From Candidatus Merdiplasma excrementigallinarum (GTDB lineage Bacteria; Bacillota; Clostridia; Lachnospirales; Lachnospiraceae), in NCBI GenBank assembly GCA_018713435.1, contig DVOS01000042.1:1-56456 (forward strand): DNA of 56,456 bases, written 5' to 3'. Both the position numbers and the translations under genes were made by a program. The notes below the pieces were generated by a model. It searched no databases, was not told the DNA's origin, and saw only the letters and a list, made by a program, of their open reading frames with translations. This document shows, piece by piece, positions 34,521-41,420 of the stretch; the stretch's first letter is position 1, and every line of letters starts with the position of its first letter.

Positions 34521-34568
34521 GCTGCCGCAAAATGAAAGGCCTGGAACGGTTCTGCGTTTTGCGGCAGC
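34521..34568 (+). terminator. Intercistronic hairpin before the sugar kinase gene
   Basis: GCTGCCGCAAAA pairs perfectly with TTTTGCGGCAGC around a 24-nt loop. No T-run follows, so read-through into the kinase gene is likely. The GCTGCC/GGCAGC core is shared with the hairpin at 30138-30183. Confidence 0.7.
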
Positions 34569-34598
34569 TCTCATATTACAGATTGGAACGGATGAAAT

Positions 34599-36257
34599 AT
34601 GGAAAATAATTATGTGATAGGCGTGGATTTTGGCAGCGATTCCTCCCGGGCGGTAGTGGTGGATACGGAAACCGGAAAGACCGTGGGGAGCGGAACTGCT
34701 TTCTATTCCCGCTGGAAGAAGGGGCTTTATCAGCATCCGGAACAGGGAATTTTCAGACAGCATCCGCTGGACTATCTGGAAGCGATTGAATCCTGTATCC
34801 TGGAAGCGCTGAAGCCGCTGGGCCCCCGGGAACGGAGCCGGGTGCTGGGAATTGGAATTGACACCACCGGATCTACGCCTGCTCCGGTAAACCGGGAGGG
34901 AACGCCGCTGGCCCTGCTGGAGGAGTTTGCGGAGGACGAAAACGCCATGTTCTATCTCTGGAAAGATCACTCCGCTTTTGCCGAGGCGGAGGAAGTGAAC
35001 GAGGCGTTCCGGCACGGAAGCGGCACGGACTATACAAAGTATCAGGGAAATTACTGCGCGGAGTGGTACTGGGCTAAAATTCTGCATGCGGTGCGGACAG
35101 ACCAGCGCATCCGGGAAGCGGCCTACACCTGGGAAGAGCACAGCGACTGGATGGTGGGTGTGATGTGCGGGGAAACCCGGCCGGATCATATCTTCCACGG
35201 AGCCTGCGCAGCAGGCCATAAGGCCTACTGGCACAGCGAATGGGGCGGGCTCCCGGCAAAAGAGGTGCTGGAGAAGCTGGATCCCTATCTGGTGCAGGTG
35301 CGGGAGCGGTACGGAAACGCGCCCCAGCCGGCAGTAGTGAAGGCCGGAAATCTGTGCCCGGAGTGGGCCAAACGGCTGGGCCTTTCCACAGACGTGGTGA
35401 TCTCCGGCAGTTCCTTTGACGCCCACGCGGGGGCAGTGGGAGCCGGCATCAGGGAGAAGACCCTGATCTGCACCATGGGAACCTCTGCGGTGGACATGAT
35501 TGTGGAGAAGGCCGAAAACCTGGAGGGGAAAGATATCAAGAGATTCTGCGGCCAGGCGGAGAACTCGATCCTGCCGGATCTGGTAGGCGTGGAAACGGGC
35601 CAGGCAGCCTTCGGCGATATCTTTGCCTGGTTCAAAAAACTGTTGATGTGGCCTCTGGATAATCTGAAAGAGGAACTGGATCCGGAAACATTCCGGAAAA
35701 TCCGTAAGACTATGGACAAGAGGATGCTGGTAGACCTGCAGAAAGGGGCGGAGGCGCTGCCGGACGAACCCTTCCCGGTTTCTCTGGACTGGTTTAACGG
35801 ACGGCGCTACCCGGATACAGATGATTTCCAGAAGGCGCTGATCGGCGGACTGCGCCTTGGCATGGAACCGCCCTATGTGTACCGGGCTCTGGTATTCGGA
35901 GCGGTATGCGGAATGAAACGGATCGTGGCCGGCTTTGAGGAGCAGGGCATTGAGATCCACAATGTAACGGCAGTAGGAGGTATCTCCAAGAAATCAGAGT
36001 ATGTGATGCAGATGATGGCGGATGTATTGGGGAAAGAAGTGGCCATCGTGGATGCGGATCAGACCTGTGCTCTGGGAGCGGCTATCTACGCGGCGGTGGG
36101 AAGCGGCGCCTACGGCGATGTGAGCCAGGCCAGCGCACATCTGGCGGCAAAGGAGATACGCAGGTTCGTTCCCAGAAAAGAGCGGCATGATTTTTATATG
36201 AAGCACTACGCGGAATATATACAGCTGGCTGAATTCGGGGATAACTGGAAAATCTGA
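34599..36257 (+). CDS. Ribulokinase-like FGGY carbohydrate kinase
   Basis: This 552-residue FGGY-family kinase most resembles L-ribulokinase AraB: GVDFGSDSSRAVVVDTETG at the start, IGIDTTGSTPAPV, YLWKDHSAFAEAEEVN, and GTSAVDMI plus AVGGISKKSEYVMQMMADVLG in the C-terminal lobe. It phosphorylates a ketopentose, feeding the transketolase encoded just before. No araA or araD is in the window, so the substrate may not be L-ribulose; a ketopentose such as D-apulose would also fit a kinase plus split transketolase pair. The exact substrate is inferred only. Confidence 0.85.
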   Translation: MENNYVIGVDFGSDSSRAVVVDTETGKTVGSGTAFYSRWKKGLYQHPEQGIFRQHPLDYLEAIESCILEALKPLGPRERSRVLGIGIDTTGSTPAPVNREGTPLALLEEFAEDENAMFYLWKDHSAFAEAEEVNEAFRHGSGTDYTKYQGNYCAEWYWAKILHAVRTDQRIREAAYTWEEHSDWMVGVMCGETRPDHIFHGACAAGHKAYWHSEWGGLPAKEVLEKLDPYLVQVRERYGNAPQPAVVKAGNLCPEWAKRLGLSTDVVISGSSFDAHAGAVGAGIREKTLICTMGTSAVDMIVEKAENLEGKDIKRFCGQAENSILPDLVGVETGQAAFGDIFAWFKKLLMWPLDNLKEELDPETFRKIRKTMDKRMLVDLQKGAEALPDEPFPVSLDWFNGRRYPDTDDFQKALIGGLRLGMEPPYVYRALVFGAVCGMKRIVAGFEEQGIEIHNVTAVGGISKKSEYVMQMMADVLGKEVAIVDADQTCALGAAIYAAVGSGAYGDVSQASAHLAAKEIRRFVPRKERHDFYMKHYAEYIQLAEFGDNWKI

Positions 36258-36262
36258 AGAGA

Positions 36263-36308
36263 GGATGCTGCTTTATCATGCGTCTCATGATACGGCAGCG
36301 TCCTTTTT
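36263..36308 (+). terminator. Terminator of the pentose-type operon
   Basis: GGATGCTGCTTTATCATG (36263-36280) folds on TCATGATACGGCAGCGTCC with the loop between, then TTTTT. It closely matches the terminator at 45832-45878 when both are read in their gene direction. Confidence 0.85.
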
Positions 36309-36580
36309 GCGTGAATGACAGATTAATGTATTAATCAGTCATTCATAAAATGAAACCCGGCGCCGGAAACGCAACAGTGTGTGTCCCGGCCTTCCTGTTT
36401 TTTGGTACATGAATCACGCAACATTTTCTCTAAACTAAAAAAGAAACAATTTGTTTCATTTATAAAGAAAATGTTGAATTATCATTACAGCAGTGATAAG
36501 ATAATACTGTGCTGAGAGGGCATCATCAGGATTATAAATCATTTCTGCAAAATTTCTACAAAAGCGAGGAGGCTTTTTCT
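36309..36580 (+). promoter_or_regulatory. Intergenic region before the RAYT-like gene: two palindromes and a promoter
   Basis: A near-perfect palindrome, TGAATGACAGATTAAT with ATTAATCAGTCATTCA, spans 36312-36345 around a GT centre. A second, GAAACAATTTGTTTC, is at 36443-36457, 16 bp before the -35. The promoter is TTGAAT (36474-36479), 17 nt, TAAGAT (36497-36502). Both palindromes look like operators; the second is best placed to control this promoter. Confidence 0.6.
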
Positions 36581-37120
36581 ATGTCACGCACTGATTTTTT
36601 TACAGAGGCGCATGTCTGTTACATCTGTCTGAATTTCAATTCAAAGCGGCTTGCCGATGAGAGAGATAAGAAAAAATTTCTTGATCTTGTCCTCCGGCGG
36701 CAGAAAAAAGAAGGCATCCGGCTGTACGCCTTTGCGGTTCTGGACAACGGGGTCCAGCTGGCGGCAGGGCTCCCCCGGCCGCTGGATGAGGAGCAGAACG
36801 GGACGATACCGGCCTGGCTGAGCGATTGCTTTCCGCCTGACGGGGAGACACCCCAGATGACGGCGAGGCGGATCGATACCATGGAGGAACTGCTGCAGAT
36901 CTGCATTCGCATCCATTTTTCCCCGGTGGAGGAAGGATATGTGAAATTTGCCGGAGATTACTGGTGGAGTAGTCTGCGCACCTACAGGGGCACCTATCTG
37001 TGGGAAAACGTAAATGTGTTTCCGCTGCTTCGATTCCTGGGAGGCGGGGATGTGGAAGGGGGCAGACGCCGGTTTATCCGGCTTCATCTGGGAGAAGAGG
37101 AAACGGAAACCCTTTCCTAA
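36581..37120 (+). CDS. RAYT-like (Y1 transposase fold) protein lacking the HUH catalytic motif
   Basis: This 179-residue protein follows the layout of REP-associated tyrosine transposases. FAVLDNGVQLAAGLP stands where those have A-Y-V-L-M-P-N-H-V-H-L-L, and IRIHFSPVEEGYVKFAGDYWWSSLRTYRG matches the closing H-L-N-P-V-R-A-G-L-V ... Y-x-W-S-S-x-x-x-Y. Both metal-binding histidines of the HUH motif are replaced (N-G-V-Q), so it should not cut DNA by the usual route. It may be a domesticated DNA- or RNA-binding protein. ATG at 36581 is preceded by AGGAGG (36567-36572). It has its own promoter. The family call is from pattern memory. Confidence 0.7.
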   Translation: MSRTDFFTEAHVCYICLNFNSKRLADERDKKKFLDLVLRRQKKEGIRLYAFAVLDNGVQLAAGLPRPLDEEQNGTIPAWLSDCFPPDGETPQMTARRIDTMEELLQICIRIHFSPVEEGYVKFAGDYWWSSLRTYRGTYLWENVNVFPLLRFLGGGDVEGGRRRFIRLHLGEEETETLS

Positions 37121-37146
37121 GAGATTCTGAAGTTTTGGAGAAGACT

Positions 37147-37175
37147 GTGACAACCGGACAAAATGGTGATAGAAT
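37147..37175 (+). promoter_or_regulatory. Promoter of the lipoprotein gene
   Basis: GTGACA (37147-37152), 17 nt, TAGAAT (37170-37175), 51 bp before the start codon. Confidence 0.5.
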
Positions 37176-37225
37176 ATCCCTGTTCAGAAAAGTTCAGACT
37201 TTAATGAGAAAAGGGGAGAGTACAG

Positions 37226-37924
37226 ATGATGAAAAAAAAGATCAGGCTGTTACTGGCCGCGGGAGCTGCTGCTGCCGCTCTGACAGCCTGCACACGGGCA
37301 GATACGGATAACGGAGGGATGGCCGGCAGCGCGGCGCCTTCCCAGGCGCAGAGCGCAGCGAACACAGATTCCCAGGGGACAGAAGCGGCTGAGACTTCGC
37401 CGGCCCAGGATCTGTCTGTCACAGGAGGAGGAACAGAGGGAGGAGACACTCTGAACGGACTGACGGAAGAGACGGGGGCCGCCGGAGGCCAGACGGAACT
37501 GGCACAGGAGCCGGCGCAGGAGTCGGAAACAATGGGAACGGAAGAGGCGGCAGCCGGCACGGAGGCAGGGACAGAGCCGGAAACCCTTTTGGCAGAGGAG
37601 AATTATTCCGATGAGGAATTTGACGCCATGAATGAGACGGAAGGCGGGGAACTGGCTGCGGACTGGAACGGCACGTTTACCAGCGCTGAGGGAGAGACGC
37701 TCAGCATCACGCCGGCGGATGAAACCCATATCGCCTTTGCGTTTCTGAACGCAGGCGTGTCCGGAGAGGCTGAAGTGGATGGAAACCAGGCGGTTTATTA
37801 CGGAGATGATTACCACATGGTGGTGTTCAGTTACGTAGAAGGGGCGGTAGAAGTCTCTGTTCTCAGCGAGGAGGACTACGATACCTCCGGTTCACCCATG
37901 AATGGAACCTATACCAGATCCTGA
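37226..37924 (+). CDS. Secreted lipoprotein of unknown function
   Basis: This 232-residue protein has a short signal peptide ending in a lipobox (ALTA-C). A long low-complexity linker follows, rich in Gly, Ala, Glu and Thr (~residues 25-130). The C-terminal ~95-residue domain is probably beta-rich (LAADWNGTFTSAEGETLSI ... YYGDDYHMVVFSYVEGAVEV). I do not recognise the family; the last part recalls small lipocalin-like domains seen on clostridial lipoproteins. Two ATG codons (37226 and 37229) are adjacent. It stands alone before the tRNA genes. Confidence 0.75.
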   Translation: MMKKKIRLLLAAGAAAAALTACTRADTDNGGMAGSAAPSQAQSAANTDSQGTEAAETSPAQDLSVTGGGTEGGDTLNGLTEETGAAGGQTELAQEPAQESETMGTEEAAAGTEAGTEPETLLAEENYSDEEFDAMNETEGGELAADWNGTFTSAEGETLSITPADETHIAFAFLNAGVSGEAEVDGNQAVYYGDDYHMVVFSYVEGAVEVSVLSEEDYDTSGSPMNGTYTRS

Positions 37925-37970
37925 GCCGGGGGATAAGCCGGAACGGGCACGAAAATATTTGAAAAAGTGC

Positions 37971-38000
37971 TTGACTTTTCGGGCCGGTTAATTGTATAAT
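37971..38000 (+). promoter_or_regulatory. Promoter of the tRNA pair
   Basis: TTGACT (37971-37976), 18 nt, TATAAT (37995-38000), starting transcription ~27 bp before tRNA-Val. Confidence 0.85.
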
Positions 38001-38033
38001 AGCAAAGCGAGTTGAAACCTGACTCGCAAATAT

Positions 38034-38106
38034 GGGATCTTAGCTCAGCTGGGAGAGCATCTGCCTTACAAGCAGAGGGTCATAGGTTCGAGCCCTATAG
38101 GTCCCA
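38034..38106 (+). tRNA. tRNA-Val (anticodon TAC)
   Basis: A 73-nt cloverleaf: acceptor GGGATCT with AGGTCCC (one G-T pair), D arm GCTC/GAGC, anticodon stem TCTGC/GCAGA with loop CTTACAA (anticodon TAC), and T arm with GGTTCGAGCC. The CCA end is not encoded. Confidence 0.97.
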
Positions 38107-38123
38107 TATCATTTCATAAATAT

Positions 38124-38197
38124 GGCGGAATAGCTCAGCTGGCTAGAGCACACGGTTCATACCCGTGGTGTCGAGAGTTCAAGTCTCCCTTCCGCTA
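38124..38197 (+). tRNA. tRNA-Met (anticodon CAT)
   Basis: A 74-nt cloverleaf: acceptor GGCGGAA with TTCCGCT, D arm GCTC/GAGC, anticodon stem CACGG/CCGTG with loop TTCATAC (anticodon CAT), and T arm with AGTTCAAGT. The acceptor stem closes with a G-T pair rather than the C-A mismatch of initiator tRNA, so it is elongator Met; a tRNA-Ile read after lysidine modification is not excluded. No CCA is encoded. Confidence 0.93.
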
Positions 38198-38202
38198 CTG
38201 CG

Positions 38203-38244
38203 AAGCCTTCATACCTCTTACAGAGGAGATGAGGGCTTTTTCTT
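38203..38244 (+). terminator. Terminator of the tRNA pair
   Basis: AAGCC pairs with GGCTT, with TCAT/ATGA and CTCT/AGAG pairs inside, followed by TTTTTCTTTT. Confidence 0.85.
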
Positions 38245-38268
38245 TTGTCCCTTCACAGGAAACGGTTG

Positions 38269-38297
38269 TTGACAGTAAATACTGTGTATAGTATAGT
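38269..38297 (+). promoter_or_regulatory. Promoter and likely operator of the PadR gene
   Basis: TTGACA (38269-38274), 17 nt, TATAGT (38292-38297). An inverted repeat ATACT (38279-38283) / AGTAT (38290-38294) overlaps the -10, a fitting place for self-repression by PadR. The operator role is inferred. Confidence 0.7.
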
Positions 38298-38321
38298 ATA
38301 TAAAAAGACAGGAGGTTTCCC

Positions 38322-38648
38322 ATGGATGCACAGATCAGAAAAGGATTGCTGGAATTCTGCGTGCTGGCAGCGCTGCGGCAGGGAGATTCCTACGGATATC
38401 AGCTTCTTAAGGATATTCCGGAATATATCGCGATGACAGAATCAACCCTCTATCCGATTCTGCGCAGGCTGGAGACCGGGGACAGAGTCTCGTCTTACAC
38501 AAGAGAACATAACGGAAGGCTGCGGAAGTATTTTCGCATTACGAAGCAGGGGCTGGATTACCTGGATTCCTTTTTGGAGGAAAGAGAGGAGCTGGACAGA
38601 CTGCTGGACTATATCTGCCAAAAGAGTGAGGAAACGGGCAGAGAGTGA
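38322..38648 (+). CDS. PadR-family transcriptional regulator
   Basis: A 108-residue winged-helix repressor: LLEFCVLAALRQGDSYGYQLLKDI is the PadR core, STLYPILRRLETGD is the recognition helix region, and a C-terminal helix (DSFLEEREELDRLLDYI) mediates dimerisation. The strong ribosome site is ACAGGAGG. In this class (with a DUF1700 partner gene immediately downstream), PadR usually controls its own two-gene operon and responds to envelope stress or antimicrobial peptides; that is inferred. Confidence 0.92.
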   Translation: MDAQIRKGLLEFCVLAALRQGDSYGYQLLKDIPEYIAMTESTLYPILRRLETGDRVSSYTREHNGRLRKYFRITKQGLDYLDSFLEEREELDRLLDYICQKSEETGRE

Positions 38649-38668
38649 AGAAAGATGGGGGAGAGAAA

Positions 38669-39142
38669 ATGGGAAAGAAACAGTTTCTCAGAGAACTGAA
38701 CCGAAAGCTGCGGACGCTGGAAAAAAGCGAGCGCAGGCGTTACCTGGACGACTACGAGGAAATGATTGCGGATATGGTGGAGGGCGGTCTGACGGAAGAA
38801 GAGGCGGTGAGCAGACTGGGAAGTCCGGAAAAAATCGGTGAGACGCTTCTGGAAAATACAGAACCGGAAAGCCGCCGGCGGATTGATGTGCCGGGAACCC
38901 TGCTGGCGGCTTTGAGCCTGGTGCTGACCGCCGTCTCTGTCTGGAGGTATCTCACGATCCGAAGCATATTCGGAACATTTGCCGGCTTATCCGAACAGTC
39001 CGTTTCCGTAATCGGGGGCGCGGACGGCCCCACCAGCATTTTTGTGGCCGGGAAAGTGAGCCAGCCGCTGGGGCTGTACGCCGTGACAGCCTGCCTGATT
39101 TTGGTTACGGTTTTCTATTTCGTAAAGAAATACAGAAAATAG
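38669..39142 (+). CDS. DUF1700-family membrane protein, PadR partner
   Basis: This ~157-residue protein has the typical N-terminal HAAS/DUF1700 region: FLRELNRKLRTLEKSERRRYLDDYEEMIADMVEGGLTEEEAV (two helices) with LGSPEKIGETLL. Two membrane helices follow (TLLAALSLVLTAVSVWRYL and LYAVTACLILVTVFYFV). Between them sits VIGGADGPTSIFVAGK, which matches a motif I know from sodium-pumping decarboxylase beta subunits and is unexpected here. ATG at 38669 is preferred over GTG at 38645 because of the GGGAG 5 nt upstream. Function unknown. Confidence 0.85.
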   Translation: MGKKQFLRELNRKLRTLEKSERRRYLDDYEEMIADMVEGGLTEEEAVSRLGSPEKIGETLLENTEPESRRRIDVPGTLLAALSLVLTAVSVWRYLTIRSIFGTFAGLSEQSVSVIGGADGPTSIFVAGKVSQPLGLYAVTACLILVTVFYFVKKYRK

Positions 39143-39167
39143 AAAGGCCGGGGAGCGAGGCGCCTTT
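39143..39167. terminator. Weak bidirectional terminator
   Basis: AAAGGC (39143-39148) pairs with GCCTTT (39162-39167) between the convergent DUF1700 and FAH genes. The stem is short. Confidence 0.4.
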
Positions 39168-39169
39168 AT

Positions 39170-40051
39170 CTACAGCACCGGATTGGTCAGGGTTCCGATG
39201 CCCTGGATTTCACATGATACCACATCCCCGGATTTCAGGAAGCGGGGCGGGTCAAATCCCATGCCGGCTCCCTCCGGCGTGCCCATGGAGAGGATGGTGC
39301 CGGCCTTTAGGGTCATGCCGTGGCTGAGCTCTTCGATGACCTGGGGAATGGAGAAAATCAGAAGGCCGGTGGAACTGTCCTGGCGCAGCTCGCCGTTTAC
39401 CCGGGAGGAGATGCGCAGCACGGGCGGCCGGTCAAACTCATCTTCCGTGACGATCCATGGACCCATGGGGCAGAAGCCGTCCATGCTTTTTCCAAAATAC
39501 CATTGTTTGTGACGGGTCTGAATTTCCCTGGCGCTGATGTCGTTGAGAATGGTATAGCCGAACACATAATCAAAAGCCTGGTCCGCCGGTACCCGGCAGG
39601 CGTCCCGGCCTATGATGACAGCCAGCTCCACTTCGTAATCCAGCCGCTGCTGCAGGTCAAAGTGGCCCCGGATGGGGGCGCCGTCCCCTACGGCCTCGTT
39701 GACCCTTTTGGAAAAATAGACGGCGTACTGCCGGTTGGCGTCATAGGCTTCTTTTTTGTACCGGGCCGATTCCCGGGCATGGGCCGCATAGTTAATGCCC
39801 AGACAGATGACATCCTGCCTGGGGACGGGGATGGGGGCCAGCAGCTTTACCTGCTCCAGGGGAAGGGGATTTTCCGGTTCCCGGCTCAGCCTCTTTAAGT
39901 CCGCCATCTGAGCGGGGGAGGCATTACAGATCAGGTCATTTACGGAGGCGAAGGGGAGTTTCGCCTGCCGGAAGGATACGACAGAATGGCCGTCCCGGGA
40001 CAGAACACCGGGAAGAGTTTCCCCTTTGTATGAAAAAGTAATAAATCTCAT
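39170..40051 (-). CDS. Fumarylacetoacetate hydrolase family protein
   Basis: This 293-residue enzyme has the FAH fold with the core catalytic block INYAAHARE near the start of the domain, DYEVELAVIIGRDACRV with its metal-binding Glu residues, GYTILNDISAREIQ, FGKSMDGFCPMGPWIV, and GTILSMGTPEGAGMGFDPPRFLKSGD. The family includes acylpyruvate hydrolases, oxaloacetate decarboxylases and 2-hydroxyhepta-2,4-diene-1,7-dioate isomerases. The substrate cannot be told here. The start at 40051 follows AAAGGAG at 8 nt. It stands alone on the reverse strand. Confidence 0.92.
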   Translation of the reverse strand: MRFITFSYKGETLPGVLSRDGHSVVSFRQAKLPFASVNDLICNASPAQMADLKRLSREPENPLPLEQVKLLAPIPVPRQDVICLGINYAAHARESARYKKEAYDANRQYAVYFSKRVNEAVGDGAPIRGHFDLQQRLDYEVELAVIIGRDACRVPADQAFDYVFGYTILNDISAREIQTRHKQWYFGKSMDGFCPMGPWIVTEDEFDRPPVLRISSRVNGELRQDSSTGLLIFSIPQVIEELSHGMTLKAGTILSMGTPEGAGMGFDPPRFLKSGDVVSCEIQGIGTLTNPVL

Positions 40052-40159
40052 GGATGTGCTCCTTTCGCGTTGTTCAATCAGATGGTAGCAGGATACCGGC
40101 AAAAAAACAAGAGCTTTTCCGGCGAAGAAAAGACGGAAGAAAAACCGGAGGGATTTTTC

Positions 40160-40188
40160 CTTTACATCGGGAGGGAAAGATTGTAGAA
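40160..40188 (+). promoter_or_regulatory. Promoter of the lrgAB operon
   Basis: TTTACA (40160-40165), 17 nt, TAGAAT (40183-40188), ~43 bp before the lrgA-like start. Confidence 0.6.
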
Positions 40189-40230
40189 TAAGACTGTTTT
40201 TGACAGAACAGAAGAAAGAGGAGAGAACCG

Positions 40231-40611
40231 ATGAAGTATATGAAGCAATTCTGCATCATCATGGGCGTGTCCTTTCTGGGAGAGATACTGAAATACCTGC
40301 TCCCCCTGCCGGTTCCGGCCAGCATCTACGGTTTGCTGCTGATGTTCGGGGCGCTGGCCACAGGGATTCTTCCGCTGAAGCAGGTGGAGGAGACGGCAGA
40401 TTTTCTGGTGGCAGTTATGCCGCTGATGTTTATTCCCGCAGGCGTGGGCCTGATGGTGGAGTGGGAGGCCTTGAGAGGAATCCTGCTGCCTTTCGCTGTG
40501 ATTATTGCGGTGACAACCGTGATGGTGATGGCGGTAACGGGAAGAGTGACCCAGTGGATGATCCGCAGGGATCAGAAACGGACAGGGAGAAAGGATGCGG
40601 GAAAAGAATGA
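40231..40611 (+). CDS. lrgA: CidA/LrgA-family membrane protein
   Basis: A 126-residue protein with four membrane helices and the family segments LPVPASIYGLLLMF and VAVMPLMFIPAGVGLM. LrgA/CidA proteins are holin-like and, with LrgB, influence murein hydrolase activity, cell lysis and pyruvate-type transport. Its stop codon overlaps the lrgB start (ATGA), so the two are translated together. No LytSR regulator is adjacent. Whether it corresponds to Lrg or Cid cannot be told. Confidence 0.9.
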   Translation: MKYMKQFCIIMGVSFLGEILKYLLPLPVPASIYGLLLMFGALATGILPLKQVEETADFLVAVMPLMFIPAGVGLMVEWEALRGILLPFAVIIAVTTVMVMAVTGRVTQWMIRRDQKRTGRKDAGKE

Positions 40612-41300
40612 AAGAATTTATAAGCGGATCTCTGTTTTTTGGAATGTTTGTCAGCGTTCTGGGATATGAGATCGGCCTTCTGATGAAGAAAAAATGGAAG
40701 CTTGCCATACTCAATCCCCTGCTGATCTCCATTATTATGGTGATGCTGCTTCTGCTTGTTACAGGCATTGAATATGACAGCTATAATGAGAGCGCAAAAT
40801 ATCTGAGCTACCTGCTGACGCCGGCTACCGTCTGCCTGTCCGTTCCCCTGTACCGGGAACTGGAACAGCTCAAACGCAACTGGAAGGCAATCATAGCGGG
40901 CTCCGTGGCCGGGGTGCTGACCAGCCTGGGCGGCGTGCTGATGCTGGCGCTGTTATTTGACTTTACCCATGAGCAGTATGTAACCCTGCTGCCCAAGTCT
41001 ATCACGACGGCCATCGGCATGGGCGTTTCCCAGGAGATGGGAGGAATTGTGAATATTACCGTGGCGGCTATTGTGATTACCGGCATTCTGGGCAACATGA
41101 TCGCGGAGATGGTCTGCAAAATCTTCCGCATCACAGAGCCGGTGGCGAAGGGCCTGGCCATCGGAAGCGCGGCTCACGCCATTGGAACCACAAAGGCCAT
41201 GCAGATGGGCGAGGTGGAAGGCGCCATCAGCAGCCTGGCCATCGCGGTTTCCGGCCTGATTACGGTGGTGGGAGCCTCCATATTTGTCAACTTCCTTTGA
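40608..41300 (+). CDS. lrgB: LrgB/CidB-family membrane protein
   Basis: A 230-residue membrane protein of normal length: FFGMFVSVLGYEIGLLM, LLTPATVCLSVPLYRELEQLK, LLPKSITTAIGMGVSQEMGG and AKGLAIGSAAHAIGTTKAMQMGEVEGA are family hallmarks. It starts at ATG 40608, which overlaps the lrgA stop codon. It acts with LrgA in the cytoplasmic membrane, modulating lysis or small-acid export. Confidence 0.94.
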   Translation: MKEFISGSLFFGMFVSVLGYEIGLLMKKKWKLAILNPLLISIIMVMLLLLVTGIEYDSYNESAKYLSYLLTPATVCLSVPLYRELEQLKRNWKAIIAGSVAGVLTSLGGVLMLALLFDFTHEQYVTLLPKSITTAIGMGVSQEMGGIVNITVAAIVITGILGNMIAEMVCKIFRITEPVAKGLAIGSAAHAIGTTKAMQMGEVEGAISSLAIAVSGLITVVGASIFVNFL

Positions 41301-41308
41301 TAAATAGC

Positions 41309-41337
41309 TTGTACACTTCTCCAAAAAAAGGTATAAT
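41309..41337 (+). promoter_or_regulatory. Promoter of the phosphofructokinase gene
   Basis: TTGTAC (41309-41314), 17 nt, TATAAT (41332-41337). A strong -10, giving an ~80-nt leader. Confidence 0.8.
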
Positions 41338-41420
41338 AGAGCATATGAAAGCTGCCGGAGAGCGGGGGGTACGAAATGACGCTTCCGGCGGAGAAAAATC
41401 GGAGAAGGGTGGTAAAAAAG

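Noticed and set aside
34515-35960. Long reverse-strand open frame (481 codons) opposite the kinase gene
   Set aside because: The sense strand encodes a complete FGGY kinase; the antisense translation is rich in His, Arg and Pro and matches no family.
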